Assembly: GCF_000949475.1 (NCBI RefSeq)
Contig: NZ_JRHC01000009.1
Span: 23,617-87,616, forward strand
Reading direction: 5' to 3'
DNA: 64,000 nucleotides
Source: Draconibacterium sediminis
GTDB lineage: Bacteria; Bacteroidota; Bacteroidia; Bacteroidales; Prolixibacteraceae
Shown: piece after piece, positions 8,546 to 19,017 of the stretch
Layout: every line of letters starts with the position of its first letter
Numbering within the stretch: position 1 is the stretch's first letter
The notes under the pieces: model-generated
Databases searched by the model: none
What the model was told of the DNA's origin: nothing
The model's input: only the letters and a program-made list of their open reading frames with translations
Program-made: the position numbers and the translations under genes

Positions 8546-11500
8546 TTATTTCTTCAACTTCGAATAATACTCTTTAGGTGTTTGTCCATATTTCTTTTTA
8601 AACGAACGGATAAAATACGAGGTGGAGTTGAAGCCCACATAGGTTCCAATTTCATCAATGTTGTATTTGCCGCTTTTCATCAGTTTTACAGCATTGTTTA
8701 AACGTACATCGCGAATAAATTCGGATGGGCTTAAATTTGTTGCAGTCTTAATTTTTCGGTGCAGAGAGCTTCTACTCACGCCTAGTTTGGTTGAAAGGCT
8801 GTCGATATCGAACAAGGTATTTTGTAGGTTGTTTTCTACAATTCGCTCCGCCTTTTGCTCGAAAGTTTCGCTAACAGTTGAATCATGAGATGTCTGCCCC
8901 TGGTCGTCAAATTTTTTCTTCAAGTTTTCGCGGTTGCTTAAAATATTTTCGATACGAGCAATTAGTAATTTTTCGTCGACCGGCTTGGTAAGAAAAGCAT
9001 CAGCACCTTTATGCATACTATCAATCTGATACTTATTTTCGGTTAGTGCAGTTAATAAAATAATTGGAATATGATTGGTTTTCTGGTTACTTTTAATCCT
9101 GTCAGTAAGCTCAATGCCATCAATCCCCGGCATCATAATATCAGAAACAATAATATCCGGTAAAACCTCGGTGGCAATTTCTAAGGCTTGCTGACCGTTT
9201 TTGGCGGTAAGTACTTTATAATTATTAGCAAGCACATTTTTCAGGTAAACGCGTAATTCGTCATTATCTTCAGCAAAAAGTAAAACTTTTTTATCTACGG
9301 AAGTAACTATAGCATTCTCTTCTATATCTGAATCAATATCCTTTGTAAGGTGCGATTGAATAATAATGTTTTCCTTTTCATATTCCGGGCTATCTTGAAC
9401 TGGAAGGTTTATTGTAAATGTTGTTCCATTTCCTTGCTCCGACGTAACCATAATGTTCCCATTGTGTAAACGGATATATTCCTGACAAATATGTAAGCCA
9501 ATTCCTGTGCCTGTTTCATCACTTTCTTTGTCAACAAAAAAGCGGTCGAAAATAGTAGGTATGTTTTTATCACTAATACCTCTTCCGTTATCTTTTATTT
9601 TAATTTCAAGGGAATCTCCCAAGAACTGATTCCCGGTATAATTTACATTAGAGTAGTTGTTTTCGTTTAGTTCTTTTTGTTCTATCGAAAGTATTACCTG
9701 TCCTTTTTCAGGCGAATATTTTAAGGCATTCGAAATGATGTTATACACTACCTTTTCAATTTTTTCAGAATCAATTGATAGTTTAAACGATTTAAATGGA
9801 GAAGAGAATATGTAGTTTATTTCTTTCTCCTTAATCTGAAATTCAAAATGTTGAACTATGTTTTGACAAATGCTTACAACATCTTCTTCTTGAATGTTTA
9901 ACTTTACTTTGTCCAGTTCGATTAATCTGAAATCGAGAATTTGATTGGTTAAACGTAAAAGTCGTTCAGCATTTCGTTTCATTATGTTTAAATGCTCCTG
10001 CACACCTTTTTCGTTTTCAAAACGGCTTATTAAGCTGTTTAACGGCGAGAGAATAAGTGTGAGAGGAGTACGGAATTCATGCGAAATATTGGTGAAGAAC
10101 TTGGTTTTTTCTAAAAATAAATTCTCTTCCGCTTCGTGTTTATAGCGCTCAGCCATCATTTCCTTCCTCATTTTTACTCTATAAGCCAATTCTCTGGTGA
10201 TAAGTAAAAAAATAACTCCAATAAAAATGGTATATAAAATATAGGCGTACCATGAGAGCCAAAAAGGAGGATGGATTATAATTTCTATTTCTTTTGTTTG
10301 TTGGCTCCATATTCCATCATTATTTGAACCAATTATTTCGAGCGTATATTTTCCCGGAGGTACTTTTGCCAGCGAAACATCATGACCCTGGCTAATTTCA
10401 ATCCAATCGTCGATATAATTTTTAATTCGGTACTTGAATAGGTTCTTCGATGATTTTATAAAGTTATTAGCAACAAAACCAAAAACCAGTGTATTCTGAT
10501 TGTGTTTTAGTTCCAGCTTATTGATACTGGCAAAGTGTTTAGCGTTTACTTTTATCGTGTTTTCGCTGTTTATAGGTTGATGGTTTATCAATAGTTTCGA
10601 CAGAAATATTTCAGGAACCACTGGGTTTTCTTTCACAATCTGTGGATCGATTATATTAAAACCATTTGCCCCACCAAAAAATATTTTACCTGTAGAATTT
10701 ATAAAGGCTGCATTGGGATTGTACTGGTTTCCAATTATCCCATCTTGCAAAGAATAACTCTTCAGCTTGTTGGTCTTGGTGATGTATTGAAAGATTCCTT
10801 CGTTGGACGATACCCACATATCGCCATTCAGGTCTTTTATTATGCTAAAAATATCGGCATTTTCTATTCTATTGTTTTGTTTAAGTTTATAAAACGAGTC
10901 GCTTTTAGGGTCGTAAATATCAATTCCGCCACCGGCAGTGCCAATCCATATATTTCCTGCATTATCTTCAGCTACCGTATAAACCATATTACGGCTTATG
11001 CTGTTGTTGTTGTCATTGTAGAAAAAACGTTCAAAATTATCTGATTCTTTACGTTTTAAACTTAGGCCGTTATTGGTACAAATCCATAAATCGCCCCTTG
11101 AATCCATAAATGTTTTTCGTACACGGTTAGAACTTATCGATCCTATTTTCGAATCGTTTTCATGGTACTCTGTTGTCTTATTAGTATTAAAATCATAAAA
11201 CAATAGACCATTTCCTGCACCACCAAGCCACAAACCATTATCGGTAGCGGTTATGGAAGTATTGGTCAGATTCAGACTGACATCACTTTTTATTTCAGAA
11301 AGTTGCTGATTAGCATACTTCCACAGTCCTTCGTTAAAAGTACCAATCCATATAGTGTTGTTTTTATCAGCTACTAACGATTCAATACGCTTGAATGGAA
11401 TTTTTTTAGGATTGAAATTTTTTGTAACGAATAATTTTGTTTCTATATCATATTCAAATAAACCAAGGTTTTCGCTTCCAATTAAAATATTGCCATCTGC

Positions 11501-12613
11501 TTTTTCTGCAAAAGACGAAATAACGTTTCTTGGTGTAGGTGATCCTTCCTTCAGCCTTTTTATATGTTCAAATCGGTAGTTGTAAGGATTGTAATAGGCC
11601 AGACCCCCGGTCCATGTACCAACCCATGTGCCGCCATTTTTATCAACATAAAAATCGAAAATAATATTTAATGGAAGTTTATTGTGTTGTGTTGGTCTTA
11701 TGGTAAGGTTTCCGTCTCTACTTATAACCTGAATGCCATCAAAAGTAGCCACCCAAATATCGCCATTAGGTTGTTCAATTATTTTGTGTAGCCGGTTATT
11801 AGGTAAGGCAAATTCTCCTTTAAGATTTTTGTTATATTCTTTTAATAGTTTTCCATCTTCATCAACAACAGCAATTCCATTATTTCTTGATCCCAGCCAA
11901 TATCCGGACTTAGTTGTGCAAATATCTAAAATGTCGTTCGATGAGTTGAGTGTAGGGGATTCGTAAAGTATGCGAATATTATTTAAGGTATTATCGGTTA
12001 CAAGTAATTTGCCAAATTTTGTTCCAATTAAAATATTCCCGGCATTATCCGTTGCTAAACACATCGCAGGCCTTAAGATGTTAATATTGAGGTCAACCTG
12101 CTGCAGATTCTTTTCTTCGATGTTAAAACGATAAAGCCCATTGTTGATTATTAATAGGTAGCCCGATTCAGAATATTGAAGAATTTGCCTAACATGGTGT
12201 TTTGACTGAAATAAATCAGCCTGCTTTAAATTCATTCGAACAAAAGCATTTTCCTTTTCATTAAAATAACAGATACCATTGTCAGTGCATATCCAAAGGG
12301 TGTTGTTCCAGTCTTTATAAAGCCGGGTAATAACATTAGATGGAGGAGTGTCTTCTTTTGTTGGATCGTAGCTATATTTTACTATTTCTAAACTATTGTA
12401 ATAGTATAAACCATTGTAACAGCCAAACCAAATAAAACCATTTTTATCTTCAACGATGCTGCTTATCTGGTCGAATGCAAAACCAGCATCGGGCGAAATT
12501 TGCTCGAAAATGTACTCCTTGCTATTCGATAGAACAAGATTGTAAGTTAAAAGGGAAATGACTAAAGCAACAATATATTTCACACTTATTATTTTTTGGA
12601 TAAAACTAATCAT
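8546..12613 (-). CDS. Hybrid two-component system sensor/regulator (HTCS)
   Basis: A 1,355-residue one-protein signalling system. An N-terminal membrane segment leads into a long periplasmic part made of repeated beta-propeller blades (many copies resembling DxxGNIWIGT and NGDIWVAT, to about residue 680), then a Y_Y_Y domain and a membrane helix (WLSWYAYILYTIFIGVIFLL). The cytoplasmic half has HisKA with the phospho-accepting His (FFTNISHEFRTPL), HATPase motifs (DNGRGIS, GTGIGLH), a receiver (SDIMMPGIDGIEL, LTKPV) and an AraC-type helix-turn-helix (GVSRSSLHRKI, VGFNSTSYFIRSFKKKYG). HTCS proteins sense glycan oligosaccharides and switch on the matching utilization locus. It lies between the two blocks of glycan genes and diverges from the lipoprotein at 12792, so it is the probable regulator of the whole cluster. 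Confidence 0.95.
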   Translation of the reverse strand: MISFIQKIISVKYIVALVISLLTYNLVLSNSKEYIFEQISPDAGFAFDQISSIVEDKNGFIWFGCYNGLYYYNSLEIVKYSYDPTKEDTPPSNVITRLYKDWNNTLWICTDNGICYFNEKENAFVRMNLKQADLFQSKHHVRQILQYSESGYLLIINNGLYRFNIEEKNLQQVDLNINILRPAMCLATDNAGNILIGTKFGKLLVTDNTLNNIRILYESPTLNSSNDILDICTTKSGYWLGSRNNGIAVVDEDGKLLKEYNKNLKGEFALPNNRLHKIIEQPNGDIWVATFDGIQVISRDGNLTIRPTQHNKLPLNIIFDFYVDKNGGTWVGTWTGGLAYYNPYNYRFEHIKRLKEGSPTPRNVISSFAEKADGNILIGSENLGLFEYDIETKLFVTKNFNPKKIPFKRIESLVADKNNTIWIGTFNEGLWKYANQQLSEIKSDVSLNLTNTSITATDNGLWLGGAGNGLLFYDFNTNKTTEYHENDSKIGSISSNRVRKTFMDSRGDLWICTNNGLSLKRKESDNFERFFYNDNNNSISRNMVYTVAEDNAGNIWIGTAGGGIDIYDPKSDSFYKLKQNNRIENADIFSIIKDLNGDMWVSSNEGIFQYITKTNKLKSYSLQDGIIGNQYNPNAAFINSTGKIFFGGANGFNIIDPQIVKENPVVPEIFLSKLLINHQPINSENTIKVNAKHFASINKLELKHNQNTLVFGFVANNFIKSSKNLFKYRIKNYIDDWIEISQGHDVSLAKVPPGKYTLEIIGSNNDGIWSQQTKEIEIIIHPPFWLSWYAYILYTIFIGVIFLLITRELAYRVKMRKEMMAERYKHEAEENLFLEKTKFFTNISHEFRTPLTLILSPLNSLISRFENEKGVQEHLNIMKRNAERLLRLTNQILDFRLIELDKVKLNIQEEDVVSICQNIVQHFEFQIKEKEINYIFSSPFKSFKLSIDSEKIEKVVYNIISNALKYSPEKGQVILSIEQKELNENNYSNVNYTGNQFLGDSLEIKIKDNGRGISDKNIPTIFDRFFVDKESDETGTGIGLHICQEYIRLHNGNIMVTSEQGNGTTFTINLPVQDSPEYEKENIIIQSHLTKDIDSDIEENAIVTSVDKKVLLFAEDNDELRVYLKNVLANNYKVLTAKNGQQALEIATEVLPDIIVSDIMMPGIDGIELTDRIKSNQKTNHIPIILLTALTENKYQIDSMHKGADAFLTKPVDEKLLIARIENILSNRENLKKKFDDQGQTSHDSTVSETFEQKAERIVENNLQNTLFDIDSLSTKLGVSRSSLHRKIKTATNLSPSEFIRDVRLNNAVKLMKSGKYNIDEIGTYVGFNSTSYFIRSFKKKYGQTPKEYYSKLKK

Positions 12614-12651
12614 TATTGCTCCTGCAAGTTAATAAATCGTAACGAAATAGT

Positions 12652-12703
12652 TGAACAATTAGTTCAGGATGATATATCCGTTCAATACTGAATCAAAAGT
12701 TCA
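12652..12703. promoter_or_regulatory. Candidate regulator-binding region: spaced GTTCA repeats
   Basis: In the 178-base gap between the diverging HTCS and lipoprotein genes, GTTCA occurs at 12662, 12680 and 12699, at 18- and 19-base steps, and TGAAC occurs at 12652. That is about two helical turns between half-sites, as expected for a dimeric AraC-type domain. Function is inferred. Confidence 0.4.
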
Positions 12704-12791
12704 CTTAACTGCATTCTATGTTAAATTATTTGATGCTACAAAAAGCGATGTTTGATTTCAATAAAATAAATCAGACAACCTTGATCTCAGT

Positions 12792-13892
12792 ATGAAAAAC
12801 ATCGTTTATGCCTTTTTTCTAACTCTATTGTTTCTTTTAGGCTGCAACAACACTGAAAAAGGAAATTTATCAATTCTTCCGAATGCTTTAAAGTCAACCG
12901 AAAACCGTGTTTTCGACTCTTATTTCAATTATGTTGAAAATATAAGTTCTGCTGATATCCCTCTCAATAAATGCATTCAAAGGAACAAGCTTTGCGAGGA
13001 TCTCGATTTTATCAAGAAAGTAGTAGACAATCCTGATTTATTGTATTTTCCAGCTACATTATGGCAACTGAACATTCTTCGGAGGAAAAAGGGCTGGGAA
13101 CAACAGGTACCAGATTTTACAAAAGAAATTCAAAAAGCATTTTCGAATAATATTATAATCAACGGCGAACATATTCAAAGTATTTTTCTGTCTGCATACG
13201 AATATAATCCAACGATGGAATTGCTCGATGTAATTGTTAATGGCCTTTCGAATCATATTTCCCGTATCGAAAGAGATAAGATTAATATAGACAAGGAAGT
13301 AGCTACTATAAATAATCTGGATTTATTGATGGAAAACAAAATAATGTTTTTCGCAACTAAAAAAACAGGAGATCCTGTTTTTCAGAACTTTGCAATAGAA
13401 AATACTTCGTTTTTTTACGAAGAAGCTTTTAAAAATGATTTACGCATTATGTCCGTGATGTCAAATGGCATTTCTGAAGGTAACTTAAAACTACTACGTA
13501 CTGAAGATTTTTATAAAATGGCACTTGGAATTCGTGGTTTTTACGAATTATACAAAGAAACAGGAATAGAAGATTATTTGAAGCTTTGTGAAGATATTGC
13601 CATGGTGTTTAATTCAATTTTTAATAGTAGCGAAGTAGATATTAAAATAGTGGATAATATAAATTTATTGTCTCAAAGCCTGGTAATTTTGGCCTTGTAT
13701 GATTTATCAAAATCTCTTGATAATTCTTTTCTGGAGACTTCTGAGGAAATCTATCAAAACGTTTTAATGAAGCTGGAATCACTTTATCCCGATATAGAAG
13801 TACTGAACAGTGAGGATGGTATGCCGAACGAATCGTTCAGATTGTTTTATTATTTATTGGAATACGAGATAAGAAAGCAAAATGAATCATGA
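12792..13892 (+). CDS. Lipoprotein with degenerate GH88-like alpha-barrel (probable pseudoenzyme)
   Basis: 366 residues with a lipoprotein signal (LLFLLGCNN). At first sight it is unrecognised, but its segments line up in order with the GH88 domain of the fusion protein at 2230: LYFPATLWQLN with GFFPGCCWKLY, the spaced Trp of KKGWEQQ with AKWKKA, ATKKTGDPVFQNFA with ASLLTGDEKYKNVA, and ALGIRGFYELYKETG with GQGWALYGYTMCYRYTK. The HDLGF motif appears as HIQSI, so the first catalytic Asp is missing, and the RGQGW motif is gone. The second Asp may or may not be kept (NLDLL). A surface or periplasmic ligand-binding role, perhaps feeding the diverging hybrid sensor, is a guess. The relationship itself rests on my own reading by eye. 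Confidence 0.6.
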   Translation: MKNIVYAFFLTLLFLLGCNNTEKGNLSILPNALKSTENRVFDSYFNYVENISSADIPLNKCIQRNKLCEDLDFIKKVVDNPDLLYFPATLWQLNILRRKKGWEQQVPDFTKEIQKAFSNNIIINGEHIQSIFLSAYEYNPTMELLDVIVNGLSNHISRIERDKINIDKEVATINNLDLLMENKIMFFATKKTGDPVFQNFAIENTSFFYEEAFKNDLRIMSVMSNGISEGNLKLLRTEDFYKMALGIRGFYELYKETGIEDYLKLCEDIAMVFNSIFNSSEVDIKIVDNINLLSQSLVILALYDLSKSLDNSFLETSEEIYQNVLMKLESLYPDIEVLNSEDGMPNESFRLFYYLLEYEIRKQNES

Positions 13893-14255
13893 AATAGAAT
13901 TACAATAGTTTTTCTCAAAGGGATTTTAGCTTGGGAGTTTAGTTAGTTAGTTAGTTTAGATTTGATTTATGGGGTGTAGTTCCTGCACCTCATATTTCTT
14001 CTAAAAAGAAACGACGAAAAACAATTTTTACAATAATTCGAAACAATTGCAATAAGGAATGGAATAAAGACGAAAAGAATTGAAACAATATTGTTAGTAA
14101 TTGCACGATATTGAAAAAAAAAGCTTACACCATTCACTAGTTTTGAAGTTGGAGTAGTGTGCTATTTGTAGGCCAAATTTCAAACTAAGATTATTCTTGT
14201 AAAAGTGTTTTTTAGTAATAAAACAGTGATGAAAATAATAATGAACCAATATACT
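13893..14255. other. Intergenic leader before the sulfatase operon
   Basis: No gene is seen. It contains a TTAG microsatellite (13938-13959), a possible GGTG/CACC hairpin near 13970-13990, and two gAAACAAT words (near 14040 and 14083) that could be regulator half-sites. The promoter of the operon that follows should be here, but no clear TAnnTTTG box was found. Confidence 0.4.
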
Positions 14256-17200
14256 ATGAACAAAGTATCAATGAAAGTCACAATTTTACTTTTTGTATTG
14301 CTTCTTATAACTCCTTCTTTTGGGATGGCGGCAATAAATGGTAAAGAGAAAAAGGCAAAAACAAAAAAACCGAACATTATCTTTATCCTCACCGATGACC
14401 AGCGTTATAATGCGCTGGGGTATGCCGGAAATAAACTAGCCACAACACCGGAAATGGATAAACTGGCCGAAAGTGGTGTTTATTTTAAAAACTCGGTAGT
14501 TACAACACCCATTTGTTCGGCAAGCCGGGCAAGTATTTTCTCCGGTTTACATGAACGCACCCATAAATACACCTTTCAAACTGGAGATATACGTGCTGAA
14601 TACATGGAAGTTGCTTATCCGAAATTGCTTAAAGAAGCAGGATATTATACCGGTTTTTTTGGGAAATACGGCGTGAAATATTCCAAAAAAGAGAAACATT
14701 TTGATGTTTTTGAAGATTATGATCGCAATAACCGCTACAAAGATTACAGAGGATATTACTACAAAACTTTAGGCAACGACACGGTGCACCTAACCCGTTA
14801 CACCGGGCAAAAAGCATTAGACTTTTTAGATGATGTTCCGGCAAACAAACCATTTTCATTATCGCTATGTTTTAGTGCTCCGCATGCACACGATGGGGCG
14901 CCATTACAATATTTTTGGCAAGAGGAGCCTGGCAAACTCTACCAAAATATGGATATGCCAGAGCCCGAGTTAGCTGATGATAAATATTTTTATGCATTAC
15001 CCAAAATTGTTCGCGATGGATTTAACCGTTTACGCTGGACCTGGAGGAATGATACACCGGAAAAATACCAGCACAGTACAAAAGGATACTACCGAATGAT
15101 TTATGGTGTTGATCTTGAGATTGCAAAAATTAGGAAAAAGCTGGAAGAAAAAGGATTAGCTGAAAACACTGTTATTATTTTGTTGGGAGACAACGGCTTT
15201 TTCCTGGGGGAACGCCAGATCTCAGGAAAATGGCTGATGTATGACAATTCAATTCGTACTCCGCTTATTATCTACGATCCACGCGTAAATAAACACCGCG
15301 ATATTGAGGATATGGCATTGAACATTGACGTTCCTGCCACCATTCTGGATTTGGCGGGGGTTGATATTCCCGAAACCTACCAGGGAAAAAGTTTAGTGCC
15401 TGTTATTAACGGAAAAGAAAAATCGATTGGAAGAGATACAGTTCTGATTGAACATCTTTGGGAATTTGAAAATATTCCACCAAGCGAAGGAATAAGAACT
15501 AACGAGTGGAAATATTTGCGCTATGTAAACGACAAGTCGCTGGAAGAGTTGTACAACTTGAAGGACGATCCAAAGGAAACGAATAACCTTGCCGCCAATC
15601 CAGAGTACAAAGACGTTTTGTTGGAACTGCGTGCCAAAAACGATGAGCTTGGGCAACGATATGCCGACCCGTTTTCTGGAATTCCCACCGGATTAACAGT
15701 GGAATACATTCGTAAACCTGAAAATGTAAAAATAAATGATAGCAAACCGGAATTTAGTTGGATTGTTCCAAAAGAGGCTGTTTTGCAAAAGGCCTACCAG
15801 GTGCTCGTTTCATCAAGCAGAGAATTAGCAGAAAAGAATATTGGTGATGTTTGGAACAGCGGTCAGGTTCGAAGCAATAAATCATCGGATGTTGAACTGG
15901 AAGGAGAACGATTGAACCCAAACACCTCTTACTTTTGGAAAGTGCGTATTTTTGACAAAGACAACCGTATTTCTGAATATTCCGAAATTCAGGAGTTCAA
16001 AACCGGTTCGTTTGAGGGTGATATTACTTCGCAGAATTTTTTTCAGGTAGAAAAAATAAAGCCTGTTGACTCGAAACAATTGGCCGATGGCACGTATTTT
16101 ATAGATTTTGGGAAGCATGCTTTTGGAACAATAGAACTAAACTACATGCCGAAAAAAGCAGAAACCCTTACCGTTCGCTTGGGTGAAAAATTATTGGATG
16201 GCAGAATAGACCAAAATCCGGGCGGAACAATCCGTTATGCCGAGGTACAGTTGGAAGTGAGGCCAGAAAAAAGTTCATATTTAGTTGAATTGGTTCCCGA
16301 CAAACGTAATACAAACGAATTGGCAGTTACAATGCCCGATTCGTTTCCTGTTATCTTGCCGTTCCGGTATGCCGAAATTGTGGGAGCAGGAAAGAACTTT
16401 GAGCCCGGTATGGCAACTCAGTTAGCCTACTTTAATTATTTCGATTATAACACAAGTGCATTTAGTAGTTCTGATACCATTTTAAACCAGGTATGGAACA
16501 TGTGCAAGTATTCGATGAAAGCAACCACTTTTGCCGGATATTATGTGGATGGCGACCGCGAACGGATTCCTTATGAAGCTGATGCTTATTTAAATCAGTT
16601 GAGCCACTATTCAGTTGATAATGAATATGCAATTGCCCGAAAAACAATTGAGTTCTTTTTTGAAAGTAAACCCACCTGGCCAACCGAGTGGCAAATGCAT
16701 GTAGCCATGATGATGTACCAGGATTATATGTATACCGGAAACACCGAGCTGATTGAAAAATATTACGAACGATTGAAAATTAAAACCTTGATGGTGTTGG
16801 AGGTTGAGGATGGTTTTATCAGCACCGAATCACCCAATCATAATGTGGAATTGATTAAACAACTCGGTTTTAGGGATACAACCAATCGTTTACGCGACAT
16901 TGTTGACTGGCCTCCAAAAGCAGATAATTTTGGCGGCAAAGGACCAATTCCTGGCGAGCGCGACGGATATGTGTTTAAACGCATTAACACGGTTGTAAAT
17001 GGTTTTTATTACCATAACATGAAAATAATGGCAGAATTTGCCAAACTTCTTGATAAACCAAGCGAGGCATTGGATTTTGAATTTAGGGCGGCGCGTGTTA
17101 AAAAAGCAATTAATGAACAACTTTTTGACCAAGACAGAGGGGTTTATGTTGATGGTGTGGGGACTGAGCACGCATCCTTGCACGCCAATATGATTTTATT

Positions 17201-17804
17201 GGCTTTTGATGTGGTTCCCGATTCACATAAGCAAAGTGTGGTTGACTATGTAAAAACAAGAGGAATGGCTTGCAGCGTTTATGGTGCACAGTATTTAATG
17301 GAAGCACTATATAAAGCCGGTGAAGCCGACTATGCCCTCGACTTAATGACGGCCACACACGACCGTAGCTGGTATAACATGATAAAAATTGGCGCCACCA
17401 TTACCTTGGAAGCCTGGGATATGAAATATAAAAGCAATGCCGATTGGAATCATGCCTGGGGTGCAGCACCTGCCAATATTATCCCTCGTGGAATGTGGGG
17501 GATTCAACCTGATACTCCGGGATTCGGAGTGGTTGAAATCAAACCACAAATGGGCAAGTTGAAAAACAGTAGCATAAAAGTTCCAACAATAAAAGGAGAA
17601 ATAAAGGCCGATTACAATAAAATGAATGCCCGAATGAGTACATACAGCATTGAATTGCCGGCTAATATGATTGGCGAGTTTTCTGTTAAACTCTCCTCTG
17701 AAGATGTGGTAACGTTGAATGGAAAAACGGTTAATCCTGTTTTTGGGTCCATCCGTTTAAATCCCGGCGTTAACAATATTGCCATTCAAGTGAATTCATT
17801 TTAA
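14256..17804 (+). CDS. Sulfatase (S1 type) fused to GH78 alpha-L-rhamnosidase
   Basis: About 1,182 residues from the ATG at 14256. In-frame starts at 14205 (GTG), 14229, 14241 and 14271 are alternatives; the hydrophobic signal ([17 protein letters not shown]) is kept by all. Residues ~37-460 are a type I sulfatase: [11 protein letters not shown] metal site and the CSASR signature, whose Cys87 would become formylglycine. The C-terminal ~700 residues are GH78: an N-terminal Ig-like domain ([13 protein letters not shown]), then the (alpha/alpha)6 barrel with [12 protein letters not shown] and WPTEWQ, then a C-terminal beta-domain. The pair would desulfate and release L-rhamnose. A comparable S1-GH78 arrangement is, from memory, known in the Formosa agariphila ulvan locus. 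It heads a run of six co-directional genes. Confidence 0.9.
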   Translation: MNKVSMKVTILLFVLLLITPSFGMAAINGKEKKAKTKKPNIIFILTDDQRYNALGYAGNKLATTPEMDKLAESGVYFKNSVVTTPICSASRASIFSGLHERTHKYTFQTGDIRAEYMEVAYPKLLKEAGYYTGFFGKYGVKYSKKEKHFDVFEDYDRNNRYKDYRGYYYKTLGNDTVHLTRYTGQKALDFLDDVPANKPFSLSLCFSAPHAHDGAPLQYFWQEEPGKLYQNMDMPEPELADDKYFYALPKIVRDGFNRLRWTWRNDTPEKYQHSTKGYYRMIYGVDLEIAKIRKKLEEKGLAENTVIILLGDNGFFLGERQISGKWLMYDNSIRTPLIIYDPRVNKHRDIEDMALNIDVPATILDLAGVDIPETYQGKSLVPVINGKEKSIGRDTVLIEHLWEFENIPPSEGIRTNEWKYLRYVNDKSLEELYNLKDDPKETNNLAANPEYKDVLLELRAKNDELGQRYADPFSGIPTGLTVEYIRKPENVKINDSKPEFSWIVPKEAVLQKAYQVLVSSSRELAEKNIGDVWNSGQVRSNKSSDVELEGERLNPNTSYFWKVRIFDKDNRISEYSEIQEFKTGSFEGDITSQNFFQVEKIKPVDSKQLADGTYFIDFGKHAFGTIELNYMPKKAETLTVRLGEKLLDGRIDQNPGGTIRYAEVQLEVRPEKSSYLVELVPDKRNTNELAVTMPDSFPVILPFRYAEIVGAGKNFEPGMATQLAYFNYFDYNTSAFSSSDTILNQVWNMCKYSMKATTFAGYYVDGDRERIPYEADAYLNQLSHYSVDNEYAIARKTIEFFFESKPTWPTEWQMHVAMMMYQDYMYTGNTELIEKYYERLKIKTLMVLEVEDGFISTESPNHNVELIKQLGFRDTTNRLRDIVDWPPKADNFGGKGPIPGERDGYVFKRINTVVNGFYYHNMKIMAEFAKLLDKPSEALDFEFRAARVKKAINEQLFDQDRGVYVDGVGTEHASLHANMILLAFDVVPDSHKQSVVDYVKTRGMACSVYGAQYLMEALYKAGEADYALDLMTATHDRSWYNMIKIGATITLEAWDMKYKSNADWNHAWGAAPANIIPRGMWGIQPDTPGFGVVEIKPQMGKLKNSSIKVPTIKGEIKADYNKMNARMSTYSIELPANMIGEFSVKLSSEDVVTLNGKTVNPVFGSIRLNPGVNNIAIQVNSF

Positions 17805-17833
17805 AACATAAACATTAGATTAAGACCAATAAA

Positions 17834-18955
17834 ATGAGATTATTGATAAAGAAAAGTATTTGTGTTCTATTAGTAAGTATTCTGTTTGGTGCGTGTTATG
17901 CAGGCCCAAAAAGTAAAGAGTGGAACGATAAACAGGCGATGGTAAAGGCCATGGAATGGCAGGAACAACATCCGATATTTGCACTTGCGCCAACCGATTG
18001 GACAAACGGAGTTTATTACAAAGGAGTAAGTGAAGCTTTTCGGGCAACCAACGACCAACGGTATTTGGCAGCCTTAAAAACAATGGGGTATCGTAATGAT
18101 TGGAAACCTTTGCACCGAACACATCATGCAGATGACATTTCAATTTCGTATTCTTACTTATTTATAAGTACCACACGTCGCAATCTGGTTGACCTTAAAC
18201 CAACAAAAGACTGGCTGGATAAGCATTTAATGGAAGCCAACGAGTGGAATGGCATTGGAGGCGAAAGCAAAATGCCTACCCTTTGGTGGTGGTGCGATGC
18301 TTTGTTTATGGCACCTCCGGTAATTGCTTATTACGCTGAACTTACAGGTGAAAAAAAGTACCTGGATGCCATGCACAAATACTACAAAGAAACATATGAC
18401 TTATTGTTCGACCAGGAAGAAAAATTGTTTGCCCGCGACCTTCGCTACGTATGGAAAGGTAACGAAAAGGATATAAAGGAGGAGAACGGTCAAAAAGTGT
18501 TTTGGTCGCGCGGAAATGGTTGGGTAATTGGTGGTTTGGCATTAATTCTTGAACATTTGCCTGCCGATTACGAACACCGCTCTTATTACGAAGATTTATT
18601 GAAAACTATGGCAGCCCGTTTGAAAGAAATTCAACACGAAGATGGTTTGTGGCGTACCAGTTTATTGTCACCCGAATCATACAATCATGGCGAAGTTAGT
18701 GGTAGTGGGCTGTACACCTTCGCTATAGCCTGGGGCATAAACAATGGTTTGCTGGATAAGAACGAATACGAACCAGTTGTTATAAAAGCGTGGGAAGCTT
18801 TGCGTACCTGTCAGAACGATGAAGGTATGGTAGGTTGGGTGCAAAACATTGGAGATTCGCCAAAACCTGCCGATGCCGGCAGTTGGCAAAACTACGGAAC
18901 CGGGGCATTTTTGCTCGCGGGGAGCGAAATGTTGAAACTTCAGGATAACAAATAA
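17834..18955 (+). CDS. GH105 unsaturated uronyl/rhamnogalacturonyl hydrolase
   Basis: 373 residues with a signal sequence; FGACYAG could be a loose lipobox or a signal peptidase I site. It has the GH105/YteR pattern: [25 protein letters not shown] early, [17 protein letters not shown] with the catalytic Asp, [14 protein letters not shown], and the C-terminal [19 protein letters not shown]. These enzymes hydrate the unsaturated uronic acid left by lyases so that it falls off the oligosaccharide. It starts 29 bases after the sulfatase-GH78 gene. Together with the GH88 domain at 2230 it gives the locus two enzymes for unsaturated uronyl ends, perhaps for different sulfation or linkage. Confidence 0.9.
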   Translation: MRLLIKKSICVLLVSILFGACYAGPKSKEWNDKQAMVKAMEWQEQHPIFALAPTDWTNGVYYKGVSEAFRATNDQRYLAALKTMGYRNDWKPLHRTHHADDISISYSYLFISTTRRNLVDLKPTKDWLDKHLMEANEWNGIGGESKMPTLWWWCDALFMAPPVIAYYAELTGEKKYLDAMHKYYKETYDLLFDQEEKLFARDLRYVWKGNEKDIKEENGQKVFWSRGNGWVIGGLALILEHLPADYEHRSYYEDLLKTMAARLKEIQHEDGLWRTSLLSPESYNHGEVSGSGLYTFAIAWGINNGLLDKNEYEPVVIKAWEALRTCQNDEGMVGWVQNIGDSPKPADAGSWQNYGTGAFLLAGSEMLKLQDNK

Positions 18956-18967
18956 CCAGATATTTAA

Positions 18968-18996
18968 GAATGAGTCCCGAGTTTAAGGACTCATTC
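18968..18996 (+). terminator. 10-bp hairpin between GH105 and GH43 genes
   Basis: GAATGAGTCC (18968-18977) pairs perfectly with GGACTCATTC (18987-18996) around a nine-base loop. There is no T-run after it, so it is more likely an intercistronic RNA-stabilising or attenuating stem than a full terminator. It covers the in-frame ATG at 18970, which argues against that start for the next gene. Confidence 0.55.
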
Positions 18997-19017
18997 GTTT
19001 ACCTACAATCTAGTCCA

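Noticed and set aside
13938..13959. TTAG repeat as a phase-variation switch
   Set aside because: Only about four units, outside any coding region and without a promoter box nearby.
18970..19017. Upstream start for the GH43 gene
   Set aside because: The ATG lies inside a 10-bp hairpin and would place polar residues before the signal peptide.
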